A DNA stretch of 64,000 nt from contig NZ_FVZN01000013.1 of the NCBI RefSeq assembly GCF_900168685.1, forward strand, positions 186,001-250,000. Direction: 5' to 3'. Made by a program: the position numbers and the translations under genes. Of the stretch, positions 8,578-17,400 are shown piece after piece. Source of the DNA: Solibacillus isronensis (GTDB taxonomy: Bacteria; Bacillota; Bacilli; Bacillales_A; Planococcaceae). Within the stretch, counting starts at the first letter, position 1, and every line of letters starts with the position of its first letter. Below the pieces are notes generated by a model. That model had not been told where the DNA came from and did no database searches. It worked only from the letters and a program-made list of their open reading frames with translations.

Positions 8578-10134
8578 TCACTTCCTTTGTAAAATGATTA
8601 AAAAGCAGGCCCCGCCTAAATCGCTTTCTTCTATCAACAGGGAACCGCCGACTTTTTCAAGTGCCTGTTCACTGATTGCCAGGCCGTAACCCCGATCATA
8701 GCCGTCCTTTGTCGTAAACCCGAGTGTAAAAATCTGACTGGCCGTTTCTTCACCAATTCCCGGTCCATTATCATGTACTTCAATCATCAGCTCATGGCGA
8801 TATTGATGAATAAACAGCTTAATTTGCTTGTCCGGTATATTTGTTTGATCCAATGCATCGATCGCATTTTGCAGGACATTTCCTAAAGCGGTCAATAATG
8901 CATCCACTTCTTCATCATTATAATCGATTAAAACGTCCTCTGTTTCGATTGTAATCGTAATGCCGCGCTCTTTTGCTTCCGATATTTTCCCTTCGAGTAA
9001 CGCCTGCAGCAATATTGAAGGCTGTGTTGCAAGTGCCTGCTGCTGTTTCGTTGAATCCTGCTGCTCCTGCCTGATAAATGCAATCGCCTCATCAATATGA
9101 GATTGCTTTAACAAGCCTAGAATCACGTGCAGCTTATTCGCAAATTCATGTGTTTTAGCCCGCTGCATCCGCGCCTGCTGCTTCACCAGTGTCAGCTCGT
9201 TAATGACCGTTTCGTATTCAAGCTTAGCCCGCAAAATATATAAATAACCGAGCTGCTTCTCAAGCTTCAACGGCGTTTTGGTAATAATCATCTCCTGCTG
9301 CTGCAACGGAATTTCCAGTGCCCGAATGACCTCTTCTTTAAATAGCTGTTCAGGAAGCAGCTTATGTAATGAGATACCTTCTGCCAGTGGTGAAAGGAGC
9401 TCCTTCGCACGTGTATTCGAGATCACCACTTCATTGTTCAATGTCGTTAAGATGACCCCATCCGTCGTTTCCTCAAGGATTGTATGATACGCCGAATAAA
9501 GCTTGGCAATTTGTGCCGGCTGCATGCCGAGCAGCTGATCCTTTACATAAAGTGATAATAGCACCGCACAGACAATCCCGAAAACCGCGAGCAGGAGCGT
9601 GATTTGAAGCCAGCCGAAAAAGGCTGTATCAATTGTTCTTTGTATATCTTTCGTTAAAAATCCGACCGAAACTACTCCGACAACATTGCCGTCAACGATG
9701 ACCGGTACTTTCCCTCGGATCGATTCCCCCATCGAACCCGTTGTAACGGAAACGATAGACTCTTTGTTAATCAGCGCCGAATCATTATCCCCGCCGACCA
9801 TCGACAAGCCAATCTTTTCAGGGTTCGGATGGGTGTAGCGAATTCCGTGGTCATTTCCGATGACAACGAAATTCGCACCGGTCTGCATTCGGATGTCCTC
9901 TGCAATCGGCTGAAGAATGGAGGACGGATCTTCCGCAGAAAATGCTGCAACGACATCCGGCCGCTCAGCAATCAAGTACGCACTCGTTAATGCCTTCTCC
10001 CCCATCTCCTCAAGTATCGATTCATCCAAATAATGATTGATCAACAACAAAAAAAGCACACAAATCGTAAATACGATACCGCTGATTGTCATTAGAAGAC
10101 GGGTTGTTAGTGATTGTTTTAGGCGGGTTATCAT
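8578..10134 (-). CDS. citS: Sensor histidine kinase, CitA/DcuS family (CitS-like)
   Basis: A 518-residue membrane kinase. Transmembrane helices at about 12-34 and 175-197 bracket an extracytoplasmic sCache/CitA-type PAS domain with TGANFVVI and RYTHPNPEKIG, typical of citrate or C4-dicarboxylate sensors. A cytoplasmic PAS follows (about 210-300), then the dimerisation helix with phosphoacceptor His329 in KTHEFANKLHVILGLL. The ATPase domain has N box NVLQNAIDAL (419-428), DNGPGIG (455-461) and RGYGLAI (481-487). It heads the citS-citT pair. The ligand is inferred from the neighbouring CitM-type transporter rather than from binding residues. Confidence 0.92.
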   Translation of the reverse strand: MITRLKQSLTTRLLMTISGIVFTICVLFLLLINHYLDESILEEMGEKALTSAYLIAERPDVVAAFSAEDPSSILQPIAEDIRMQTGANFVVIGNDHGIRYTHPNPEKIGLSMVGGDNDSALINKESIVSVTTGSMGESIRGKVPVIVDGNVVGVVSVGFLTKDIQRTIDTAFFGWLQITLLLAVFGIVCAVLLSLYVKDQLLGMQPAQIAKLYSAYHTILEETTDGVILTTLNNEVVISNTRAKELLSPLAEGISLHKLLPEQLFKEEVIRALEIPLQQQEMIITKTPLKLEKQLGYLYILRAKLEYETVINELTLVKQQARMQRAKTHEFANKLHVILGLLKQSHIDEAIAFIRQEQQDSTKQQQALATQPSILLQALLEGKISEAKERGITITIETEDVLIDYNDEEVDALLTALGNVLQNAIDALDQTNIPDKQIKLFIHQYRHELMIEVHDNGPGIGEETASQIFTLGFTTKDGYDRGYGLAISEQALEKVGGSLLIEESDLGGACFLIILQRK

Positions 10135-10221
10135 GGGCGAGCCTCCTTTTGCCTAGTGTTTTTTATAGTTTACCATGTACAATGATCTCATTTAACAGGA
10201 TTCACTATGAGATTACCTCAA

Positions 10222-10265
10222 AAAAACACGTAAAACCTTTTATGAGTAAGGTTTTACGTGTTTTT
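10222..10265 (-). terminator. Terminator of katE
   Basis: An 18-bp inverted repeat (AAAAACACGTAAAACCTT and its complement) with an 8-nt loop starts 6 bp beyond the katE stop. A/T runs on both sides give a T tail in either direction. Confidence 0.85.
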
Positions 10266-10270
10266 AATAA

Positions 10271-12316
10271 CTATGCTAACTCGCGGTACCAGAACCGTTG
10301 GGCCGCTATCGCTTCAATGAATTGGGGTACGAAATCCTGCATCTCTGTTCCTGTTATGACACCCGGCTGGCCTAAAATCTGGTTTACACGCAGCCATTCA
10401 ATACCCGCTCCCGTCGCACCAATTGGCTTGTAATGTGAATAGGCTTCATCAATGAAGTAGGCTGCATCCTTATTGAACATGACGTTTGTGTTACTTCCTC
10501 TTACCATATAAACAGCATCAAACAGTACGGATTTTGCAGTTAGGAAGGTATGTTCAGCTTTTACGACCACTCCGTTTGTTCCGTGTACCATCCCAATATG
10601 TTCGCTAATAATTTCCGGAATTATGCCTTGGTTAATCAATTGGTAGAGCACATAGTTAACTTCCGGACCATTGAATCCCTCTGTCAAAATGATTGCTACT
10701 TTCCTTGTTTGTACGGATTTCACTGTATTTTCCTGGCTGAGTGCCGGAGAGGACTTTGTTACAGTTGAGCCGCCCCTTGTAGGAGGTTGTGACCCGATAT
10801 TTATTGCAAAGGCGGTTGCCAGTTCCATATCTACATTGGCGAACATATTCACTACCTGCTGTTTAACAGATTCACTTTTCACTTTACTTAGTTCAAAACT
10901 GAACGCTTCAATGATATGCATTTTTTCAGGTGGGCTCATACTATTCCAGAAAAGAGTCGCTTGTGAAAAATGATCGGCAAAACTTTCACTTCGAGCCCGG
11001 ATTTTCACACCGTCCACTCTTTCCTGATAAGAGGCATATCCGCCTTTATCCGGACTTACAGGTGAAGGGGTGTTCCCAGCTAATGAATTTCGGTGATAAC
11101 TCACTTTCCCAAGATTAATCGTCTGGCGGTGGAAGCCTTCCCGCTGATTGTTATGGAATGGGACAACCGGTCTGTTAATCGGGATCTCATGGAAATTCGG
11201 TCCGCCCAGACGGAGTAATTGTGTGTCTAAATACGAAAATAGCCGTCCCTGTAATAATGGATCATTTGTAAAATCGATCCCTGGTACGACATTCCCCATA
11301 TGGAAAGCAACCTGTTCTGTTTCTGAAAAGAAATTATCTACATTCCGATTTAACGTCATCTTTCCAATAATAGTTACAGGAATATCTTCTTCCGGCCAAA
11401 TCTTTGTCGCGTCAAGGATATCAAAGCCGAGACTGAATTCGTCCTTTTCAGCAAGAATCTGAACACCTAGTTCGAATTCAGGGAAAAAGCCGTTTTCAAT
11501 TGCGCCCCATAAGTCATTCCGGTGAAAGTCCGGATCAATGCCCGCCAGTTTACGGGCCTCGTCCCATACTAAAGAATGCGTTCCCAATAAAGGTTTCCAA
11601 TGGAATTTTACGAAATGTGCTTTTCCTTCCTCATTGACGAGACGAAATGTATGCACACCAAACCCTTCCATCATGCGGAAACTGCGTGGGATGGCACGGT
11701 CTGACATGATCCACATTATCATATGGGCCGATTCCTGGTTATTCGCGACAAAATCCCAAAACGTATCATGGGCAGTCGAAGCTTGCGGTATGTCATTATC
11801 AGGCTCCGGCTTAAATGCATGTACAAGATCCGGGAATTTTATGGCATCTTGGATGAAAAAGACCGGAATATTGTTGCCGACCAGATCGTAATTCCCTTCT
11901 TCCGTATAGAATTTCGTTGCAAATCCTCTCGCATCACGCACGGTATCCGCAGAACCACGTGATCCATTGACAGTAGAAAATCGAACAAATACAGGCGTCT
12001 TTCTAGAAGTATCCTGAAGGAATTTCGCTCTTGTATAATTTTTCATGCTCTTATATAACTGAAACTCCCCATGCACACCAAAGCCACGTGCATGGACAAC
12101 ACGTTCTGGAATTCGCTCATGATCAAAATGCGTTAGTTTTTCACGAAAATGAAAATCCTCGAGTAAAGTTGGCCCCCTCACGCCCGCTTTTAAAGAGAAT
12201 TCATCCTCCGACACTTTTAACCCTTGATTCGTTGTAAGATCTTTTCCCCTATCATCTGTTCGGAAAATATCTAATTGTTCATCTTTACTGTTCTTGCGGT
12301 TATTTTGCTCATCCAC
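10271..12316 (-). CDS. katE: Large-subunit monofunctional catalase (KatE/HPII type)
   Basis: This 681-residue heme catalase breaks down hydrogen peroxide. The catalytic His75 lies in VVHARGFGVHGEF, Asn near residue 148 in GNYDLVGNNIPVFF, and the heme-ligand Tyr in RLFSYLDTQLLRLGG near residue 360. Residues from about 540 form the extra C-terminal flavodoxin/amidotransferase-like domain (RKVAIILTEGFNG) that marks clade 2 large catalases. The start is a GTG with AGGAGG 8 nt upstream. It stands alone with its own terminator. In Bacillus, katE is a sigma-B general stress gene; I could not find a convincing sigma-B promoter here. Confidence 0.95.
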   Translation of the reverse strand: MDEQNNRKNSKDEQLDIFRTDDRGKDLTTNQGLKVSEDEFSLKAGVRGPTLLEDFHFREKLTHFDHERIPERVVHARGFGVHGEFQLYKSMKNYTRAKFLQDTSRKTPVFVRFSTVNGSRGSADTVRDARGFATKFYTEEGNYDLVGNNIPVFFIQDAIKFPDLVHAFKPEPDNDIPQASTAHDTFWDFVANNQESAHMIMWIMSDRAIPRSFRMMEGFGVHTFRLVNEEGKAHFVKFHWKPLLGTHSLVWDEARKLAGIDPDFHRNDLWGAIENGFFPEFELGVQILAEKDEFSLGFDILDATKIWPEEDIPVTIIGKMTLNRNVDNFFSETEQVAFHMGNVVPGIDFTNDPLLQGRLFSYLDTQLLRLGGPNFHEIPINRPVVPFHNNQREGFHRQTINLGKVSYHRNSLAGNTPSPVSPDKGGYASYQERVDGVKIRARSESFADHFSQATLFWNSMSPPEKMHIIEAFSFELSKVKSESVKQQVVNMFANVDMELATAFAINIGSQPPTRGGSTVTKSSPALSQENTVKSVQTRKVAIILTEGFNGPEVNYVLYQLINQGIIPEIISEHIGMVHGTNGVVVKAEHTFLTAKSVLFDAVYMVRGSNTNVMFNKDAAYFIDEAYSHYKPIGATGAGIEWLRVNQILGQPGVITGTEMQDFVPQFIEAIAAQRFWYRELA

Positions 12317-12439
12317 TCAATATCCCTCCTCAACATTAAATGGTATGAGTTCATGGAATAATTTATGTAAAGGGCCGTCTGTATTTGCAACAGCATAAAA
12401 ATAAAAGGACTCGGTGTATTAAGCGAGAGGGCTATTACT

Positions 12440-12478
12440 AAAAAAATGCTGCCCGGTCATTTCTCACCGAACAGCACT
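12440..12478 (-). terminator. Terminator of the CoA-transferase/MFS operon
   Basis: TGCTG/CAGCA and CGGT/ACCG pairs form a stem of about 10 bp; on the minus strand it is followed by ATTTTTTTAG. It is 45 bp beyond the MFS gene stop. Confidence 0.75.
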
Positions 12479-12523
12479 TTGTATTAAATACTGAATAATC
12501 AGTCTTTTTAAAGCGCAACTAAT

Positions 12524-13849
12524 TTATGTTAATCGTTTTCCGGAAGTTGTTACACGTACTTCTTTATTGCCTTCTGCTTGAATTTCGATATTCGCTTTCG
12601 GCATTGTTAATAAAATCAGGATACCGACAACTAAAATAATTGCCAGTGCAAACATGCCTGTTTCTAAAACAAACATACCTAAAATTGTTGGTCCTACAAA
12701 TCCACCAAGTGCTGCAAATGAGTTAACTAGTGCAATTCCTACTGGTGCTGTTGACTCGGTGAAGAAGAATGTTAAGTACGCAAAGAAACTACCAGTAAAG
12801 CCGTAAAGTCCTGCTGATGCAAGTGACAACATGGCAACCATTGGCCATAGAGTCGTAGAAAGGGCACAACCTATGAAACCGACCGTAGCAATGATTAAAC
12901 ATACTACTAAATGCTGTTTATGCTTCCCTGTCCGGTCAGCATTAAGCCCTGTAAAGATAATAGCAGGTATACCGACTAGCGATGGTAACATGGCCATCCA
13001 ACCAATTTCCATATTCGTTGTATTAATAGCGGAGAGTGATTTAATAATCGTTGGCACCCAGAATGACAACCCGTATACTCCTGTATAGCCAGCAAAATAG
13101 AATATCGCTAACTTCCAAACAGTTGCATCTTTTAGCATCTCCAGTTTAGACGGCTTATTCAACCTTAACGCTGCTTGTCGCTCTCCCTCTAATTCACCTT
13201 CCAGCCATTTAATCTCTTCTTGTGTAAGCCACTTCGCTTTACTTGGACGATCTGTTAAATAAACTAATGTAATCACACCTAAAATTAATGCTGGAATCCC
13301 TTCTAAAATAAACATCCAGCGCCAGCCCTCTAAACTTGCCCAAGCAATGTTATCAATAATCCAGGCTGATAATGGAGCACCGATTAATCCTCCAATCGGC
13401 AGGGCTAACAATAATACAGCTGTTGCTTTACCACGCTCACGTTCGCGGAACCAATAAGTTAAATATAGAATAATACCAGGAAAGAATCCGGCTTCCGCAA
13501 CACCTAGTAAAAAGCGTAAAATGTAAAGATGTGTAGCTGATTGCGCAAACCCAGTAAGAATAACTATGATTCCCCAAGAAAGCATTATACGTGCAATCCA
13601 AATTCTTGCCCCTACTTTATGCATAATCATATTACTAGGGACTTCAAAGAAGAAGTAACCGATAAAGAAGATACCCGATAGTAACCCAAAGACTTCAGCA
13701 GTTAATGCTAAATCTGCATTCATTTCTAATGCAGCAAACCCTAAATTTACTCGATCTAAGTAGGCAATGATATACAGGATTAAAATAAACGGTAAAATAC
13801 GAGTCATCGTTTTCTTCGTCGTCTGTTTTGCTAAAGCGCTTTCATTCAT
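12524..13849 (-). CDS. MFS transporter, anion:cation symporter (ACS) family
   Basis: A 441-residue major facilitator with 12 predicted membrane helices. The early segment ILYIIAYLDRVNLGFAALEM and the loop FRERERGKAT are typical of the ACS family, which carries organic anions such as tartrate, phthalate, hexuronates and other carboxylates. It overlaps the CoA-transferase B subunit by ATGA, so it is translationally coupled as the last gene of a three-gene operon. This pairing suggests uptake of a carboxylic acid that is then activated by the CoA-transferase. The particular acid cannot be read from sequence. Confidence 0.88.
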   Translation of the reverse strand: MNESALAKQTTKKTMTRILPFILILYIIAYLDRVNLGFAALEMNADLALTAEVFGLLSGIFFIGYFFFEVPSNMIMHKVGARIWIARIMLSWGIIVILTGFAQSATHLYILRFLLGVAEAGFFPGIILYLTYWFRERERGKATAVLLLALPIGGLIGAPLSAWIIDNIAWASLEGWRWMFILEGIPALILGVITLVYLTDRPSKAKWLTQEEIKWLEGELEGERQAALRLNKPSKLEMLKDATVWKLAIFYFAGYTGVYGLSFWVPTIIKSLSAINTTNMEIGWMAMLPSLVGIPAIIFTGLNADRTGKHKQHLVVCLIIATVGFIGCALSTTLWPMVAMLSLASAGLYGFTGSFFAYLTFFFTESTAPVGIALVNSFAALGGFVGPTILGMFVLETGMFALAIILVVGILILLTMPKANIEIQAEGNKEVRVTTSGKRLT

Positions 13850-14490
13850 AGCTTTACCCCCATATCTAATTGAATTTTTAATCGGTCTTGCAATTGTTCA
13901 ATCGTAAGGTCACCTAACAATTCACTCACAATTACTTTTTCGTCCTCAAATTCAAATACCGCATATTCAGTTACAAGCATCTCTATCCTGCGAATACCGC
14001 TTCTCGGATAAGTTAAGCTTTCTACAATTTTTGGCTCGCCATCTTTTGTAAACAATGTTGCGGCTGCAATTACTTTTTTAGCCCCTACTACTAAGTCCAT
14101 TGCTCCACCAACACCTAAAATCGGTTGCCCCGGTACAGCCCAATTGGCAATTTCACCTAAACGGTTCACCTGTAAAATTCCTAATACAGCTACATCAATA
14201 TGACCACCTCGAATCATTGCAAAAGAATCGGCACTACTGAAAAACGATGCATCTTTTGTAATCGTAACTGGTTCTTTTCCCGCCGAAATTAAATCTGCAT
14301 CAATCTGACTTTCTGAAGGTGGTGGCCCCATTCCTAATAAGCCATTCTCCGATTGTAGATATACTTCTTTTCCTTCAATGTAAGAAGTCACTAACGTAGG
14401 AATTCCGATGCCCAAATTCACGATTTGACCATCCTGCAACTCCTGTGCAATGCGTTTAGCAATTACTGCCCGTGGATCAAATGCTGACAT
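13846..14490 (-). CDS. 3-oxoacid CoA-transferase, subunit B
   Basis: A 214-residue beta subunit of a class I CoA-transferase (ScoB/AtoA/PcaJ group). It has GIGIPTLVTSYI near residue 28 and the catalytic glutamate in QSENGLLGMGPPP near residue 50, which forms the glutamyl-CoA thioester. GAMDLVVGAKK and the C-terminal TEYAVFEF block are also typical. It overlaps the A subunit by 14 bp and the MFS gene by 4 bp; GAGGGGG lies 7-8 nt before its ATG. The acid partner could be acetoacetate, 3-oxoadipate or a short fatty acid; neighbouring genes do not decide. Confidence 0.92.
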   Translation of the reverse strand: MSAFDPRAVIAKRIAQELQDGQIVNLGIGIPTLVTSYIEGKEVYLQSENGLLGMGPPPSESQIDADLISAGKEPVTITKDASFFSSADSFAMIRGGHIDVAVLGILQVNRLGEIANWAVPGQPILGVGGAMDLVVGAKKVIAAATLFTKDGEPKIVESLTYPRSGIRRIEMLVTEYAVFEFEDEKVIVSELLGDLTIEQLQDRLKIQLDMGVKL

Positions 14491-15166
14491 AGCGATCCCC
14501 CTCTTTCACATAGTTAGACTGCACAATATAATCTACATAAACATGTGGTGTTACAATTGCCTCAGGATTTAGCTCGCCTACCTCTAAAATTTCATCAACC
14601 TCTACGATGACCGTTTCTGCGGCGGTTGCCATCATTGGATTAAAGTTTCTGGCAGTCGTATGATAAATTAAATTTCCTAGACGATCTGCTGCTTTCGCCC
14701 GAATAATGGCTACATCGCCCTTGATAGCTTTTTCAAAAATATACGTTTCTCCATCGATAACTCGCTCTTCTTTATTAATTGCCAACTCAGTGCCTACAGC
14801 CGTTTTCGTATAGAAGCCGCCAATTCCAGCGCCTCCACAACGAATCGCTTCCGCTAATGTTCCTTGTGGTAAAAGTTCAATTTCTAACTTACCTTCTGAC
14901 CAAGCAATAACTGCCTCTCTGTTCATTGTAAAAAATGAACCAATTGCCTTTTCAATTTTCCCTTGTAAAAACAGTTTGTGTAACCCAATCCCATGATCCC
15001 CTAAATTATTGCTAACTACATGTAACCCCTTCACATCGGTTTCAGCCATTTGATCAATAATTGTCAATGGTGCACCTGACAAGCCGAAGCCCCCTGCTAA
15101 AATAACCTGGTTGTCCTTGAATAACCCACTTAGTTCTGAAAGATTTTGGATGACTTTGTTTTTCAA
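14477..15166 (-). CDS. 3-oxoacid CoA-transferase, subunit A
   Basis: A 229-residue alpha subunit of a class I CoA-transferase. The glycine-rich CoA-binding segment is GGFGLSGAPLTIIDQ near residue 26 (GGFGLCGIP in many relatives), and CGGAGIGGFYTKTAVGTELA is the usual mid-domain block. The start is a TTG with GGGGGG 6 nt upstream; no ATG fits. It heads the operon A-B-MFS and faces a TetR regulator across a 78-bp gap holding a perfect palindrome, so repression lifted by a substrate or acyl-CoA is likely. Confidence 0.92.
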   Translation of the reverse strand: MKNKVIQNLSELSGLFKDNQVILAGGFGLSGAPLTIIDQMAETDVKGLHVVSNNLGDHGIGLHKLFLQGKIEKAIGSFFTMNREAVIAWSEGKLEIELLPQGTLAEAIRCGGAGIGGFYTKTAVGTELAINKEERVIDGETYIFEKAIKGDVAIIRAKAADRLGNLIYHTTARNFNPMMATAAETVIVEVDEILEVGELNPEAIVTPHVYVDYIVQSNYVKEGDRYVSI

Positions 15167-15191
15167 TTTTGACCCCCCTCATCTTAAAAAC

Positions 15192-15205
15192 TAGACTGCA
15201 GTCTA
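15192..15205. promoter_or_regulatory. Perfect palindrome, probable TetR operator
   Basis: TAGACTGCAGTCTA is a perfect 14-bp palindrome between the divergent TetR and CoA-transferase genes. On the minus strand it directly follows TAAAAT, which has TTTACT 17 bp upstream, so it would cover the start site of the operon promoter. This is a classic TetR arrangement; binding is inferred. Confidence 0.75.
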
Positions 15206-15244
15206 ATTTTACAATAGAATAAAAGAGAAGTAAATGTATAAAGG

Positions 15245-15850
15245 ATGATTTTATTGATTAATAGAGAAAATAAAATACATAAAACAGAAAATAAAAGGGA
15301 GTTTATCATTAGAATTGCCATGCAGTTGTTTAAAGAAAAGGGGTATAAAAACGTAAGCGTCGATGAAATCGTACAAGCCTGTAATTCATCCAAAGGTTCG
15401 TTTTACCATCACTTTAAGTCAAAGGCTGAAATATTAAATGAGCACTTTGCATTGGCCGATAAGTATTACGAACAACTGTATAATGAATTACCAACACAAC
15501 TAACAGCAAAAAGACGATTACAGCTCTTTTTAGAAAACGTATTTATCTATTTAGAAGAAACGTTTGGGCGGGAGTTTTTGTCGGTAGTTTACTCTACTTC
15601 TTTAGAATCCGAAGCCCATTTATATTTCAGGAATCCAAACCGTAAATTGTTTATGTTATTTGAAGCATTAATTGCCGAAGTTATTGAAGCTAGCACAACA
15701 AAGCCTTCGTTATCAATTAAACAATTAAAACTCGCCTTCATTCAGCTCTCGATGGGTGTTATTTATTATTGGTGTACTTTCCCCGAAGATCGGTCTCTCC
15801 AGGAAAGTGGTGCAAGTGCATTAGAGCATTTTTTAAATGGGTTCAGTTAA
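15245..15850 (+). CDS. TetR-family transcriptional regulator
   Basis: A TetR regulator of about 200 residues. The N-terminal helix-turn-helix reads IAMQLFKEKGYKNVSVDEIV then CNSSKGSFYHHFKSK, the classic TetR pattern; the rest is a ligand-binding and dimer domain. The first ATG at 15245 abuts its own AAAGG, whereas a TTG at 15254 sits 8 nt after AAAGGATGAT, a near-perfect ribosome site, so the true start may be the TTG, three residues shorter. It is divergent from the CoA-transferase operon across a palindrome and probably represses both sides. The ligand is unknown. Confidence 0.88.
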   Translation: MILLINRENKIHKTENKREFIIRIAMQLFKEKGYKNVSVDEIVQACNSSKGSFYHHFKSKAEILNEHFALADKYYEQLYNELPTQLTAKRRLQLFLENVFIYLEETFGREFLSVVYSTSLESEAHLYFRNPNRKLFMLFEALIAEVIEASTTKPSLSIKQLKLAFIQLSMGVIYYWCTFPEDRSLQESGASALEHFLNGFS

Positions 15851-15854
15851 TAAA

Positions 15855-15900
15855 AACTCAATGAAATGGACCCTACTAGTCCGTTTCATTGAGTTCTTTT
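15855..15900 (+). terminator. Terminator of the tetR gene
   Basis: Arms AACTCAATGAAA and TTTCATTGAGTT (12 bp) enclose a 17-nt loop, followed by CTTTTATT. Confidence 0.8.
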
Positions 15901-16051
15901 ATTGGAAACTTCCCCTGCCGTGAAATACCCGGGTAAAGTGCCAAACTTGAACTAACCCAATTTAATTTCAAAACATCCCCCACAATTCCCCCGAAAACAA
16001 GTACCATTTTTCAATTGTTTCATATGATTTATATGAAAGGGGGAGAAGGTT

Positions 16052-16354
16052 ATCGTCTATACGGAAACGATTGATCTTCAAGGTCATTTATTTACTGCTG
16101 TAACGGTTAATTTACCTAAAACAACGTTGCTGACAATTTCGAATGAACGTGGGTACATTATGTGTGGTGCACTTGATGTCGGACTGTTAAATGAAAAGTT
16201 GGCCGATCGTAAAATCATTGCTGGGCGTGCAGTGGGTGTTCGAACGATCGATGACTTACTTAAAGCTCCACTGGAATCCGTCACATACGAAGCGAGAGCG
16301 TGCGGCATCGAAGAAGGTATGATTGGTGAAGACGCGTTATTAAAAATGATTTAG
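16052..16354 (+). CDS. DUF1805 protein (YunC-like) with apparent AUC start
   Basis: The open frame encodes a protein of the DUF1805/YunC family, recognisable from GYIMCGALDV, LLNEKL, IAGRAVGVRTIDDLL and PLESVTYEA. Family members are about 100 residues. The first conventional in-frame start is a TTG at 16127, which would remove a quarter of the domain and has no ribosome site. Upstream, GGGGGAG (16039-16045) sits 6 nt before an ATC at 16052, giving exactly 100 residues starting VYTETIDLQGHLFTAVTV. There is no ATG, GTG or TTG between the upstream stop (16034) and 16127. Either translation starts at ATC, as ATT/ATC does in rare bacterial genes such as infC, or the gene has lost its start. Function of the family is unknown. 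Confidence 0.7.
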   Translation: MVYTETIDLQGHLFTAVTVNLPKTTLLTISNERGYIMCGALDVGLLNEKLADRKIIAGRAVGVRTIDDLLKAPLESVTYEARACGIEEGMIGEDALLKMI

Positions 16355-16390
16355 CCATACATGTGAGCTTTCAGGTATTGAGCTCCATGC

Positions 16391-16437
16391 AAAAAACCGC
16401 TCTTTCAATTTCTTGAAAAAGCGGTCTATATTTTTAT
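16391..16437. terminator. Bidirectional terminator
   Basis: A hairpin with outer arms ACCGCT/AGCGGT and inner TTTCAA/TTGAAA lies between converging genes, with A and T runs on its two sides. Confidence 0.7.
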
Positions 16438-16442
16438 TGTAA

Positions 16443-16754
16443 TTAAATCGCTTTATTATAATAAGAAGCTTTTGATCCTTTACTTCTTTTTACGGCTAGA
16501 AGCTCTTCCAATTTCTGAATATATTCACGATCTGCTGATATTCTTGTAAGGCTTGTTAATAAATATGGTCTTAACCCGGAATTGATTTTTTGACATCGCG
16601 CAAGATTGATCAAATACTTGGCCATCTTAAATGACTTTAGGTGCGTATGTCCATTTTTAAATTCCTTCTTCGTATTGACGACCATAAATTCCTGCTTGCG
16701 CCCTTTATAAAAAGGAATAATAATAAACTCATCTTTTTTAAAAATTTGATTCAT
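16443..16754 (-). CDS. Uncharacterised basic protein, 103 residues
   Basis: A Lys/Arg-rich soluble protein starting MNQIFKKDEFIIIPFYKGRKQ. The N-terminal half looks like a small beta barrel or sheet (FIIIPFYKGRKQEFMVVNTK) and the C-terminal half is helical. AGGATGAGG lies before the ATG at 16754; an upstream ATG 16 codons earlier has none. The gene converges on the YunC-like gene. I recognise no family; the basic character would suit nucleic acid binding, which is only a guess. Confidence 0.65.
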   Translation of the reverse strand: MNQIFKKDEFIIIPFYKGRKQEFMVVNTKKEFKNGHTHLKSFKMAKYLINLARCQKINSGLRPYLLTSLTRISADREYIQKLEELLAVKRSKGSKASYYNKAI

Positions 16755-17347
16755 ATTATCCTCATCCTTTTCTTGAATATATTCAAAAATGAACTTTTCC
16801 ATACGGAGAAATAGTGATCACCCCGTTTCCCTTAATGCCCCTCCCGCCTCTCCTCTTTACTGGTCTTACGTTTCCATACCCTATTTACCGCTTACTTTAT
16901 TCCATCTTCAAATAAAAAAGCACTTTTTTAGCGATTATTAACAGTTCGGATATGTTTTTACATTTAGTTAATATAGGATATTACAGAGGAAACGCATTTG
17001 ACAGGACAAATGCTTGAATCTCACTGAATTTTCTGTAAAATTAATTCAAGTTTTATCCACTACCTGTAATTTTTTGCTCGCACACTACATTTACGAGGAT
17101 TGAGTTGGGCTTTCTTTATCGTTCTCTGCATGGCTGTATAAACAATAAAGTTCCGCTTATTGGTATTTTACTGGTAAAATAAATGGAATAGACTGAAAAA
17201 CCGTACTTATTTTCCGGGAACACTTTATTCATTGAAAAAAGGCTGCATTAAAAGTAATTGTTTCTTTTAATTTAGCCCGTTTAGTAAATTTTATTTTATG
17301 AATATTTTTCTTTTACTTGGTCCTAGATTATTCACACCCAAATACAA
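16755..17347. other. Non-coding stretch before the first IS
   Basis: Nearly 600 bp without a supported gene. I see no ORF with a ribosome site on either strand, no clear RNA gene and no strong operator. It is AT-rich, includes weak palindromes and ends at the outer repeat flanking the IS3-family element. It may be eroded sequence at the edge of the accessory region. Confidence 0.5.
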
Positions 17348-17400
17348 AATCCCCCAGAAAAATCGTGACAGGTAGTGACCCCTTAAAGTTAGAGTTTTTA

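Noticed and set aside
12317-12430. Possible sigma-B promoter upstream of katE
   Set aside because: No GTTT...GGGTAT pair with proper spacing was found on the minus strand.
16127-16354. TTG at 16127 as start of the YunC-like gene
   Set aside because: It would delete the first quarter of a conserved domain and has no ribosome site nearby.
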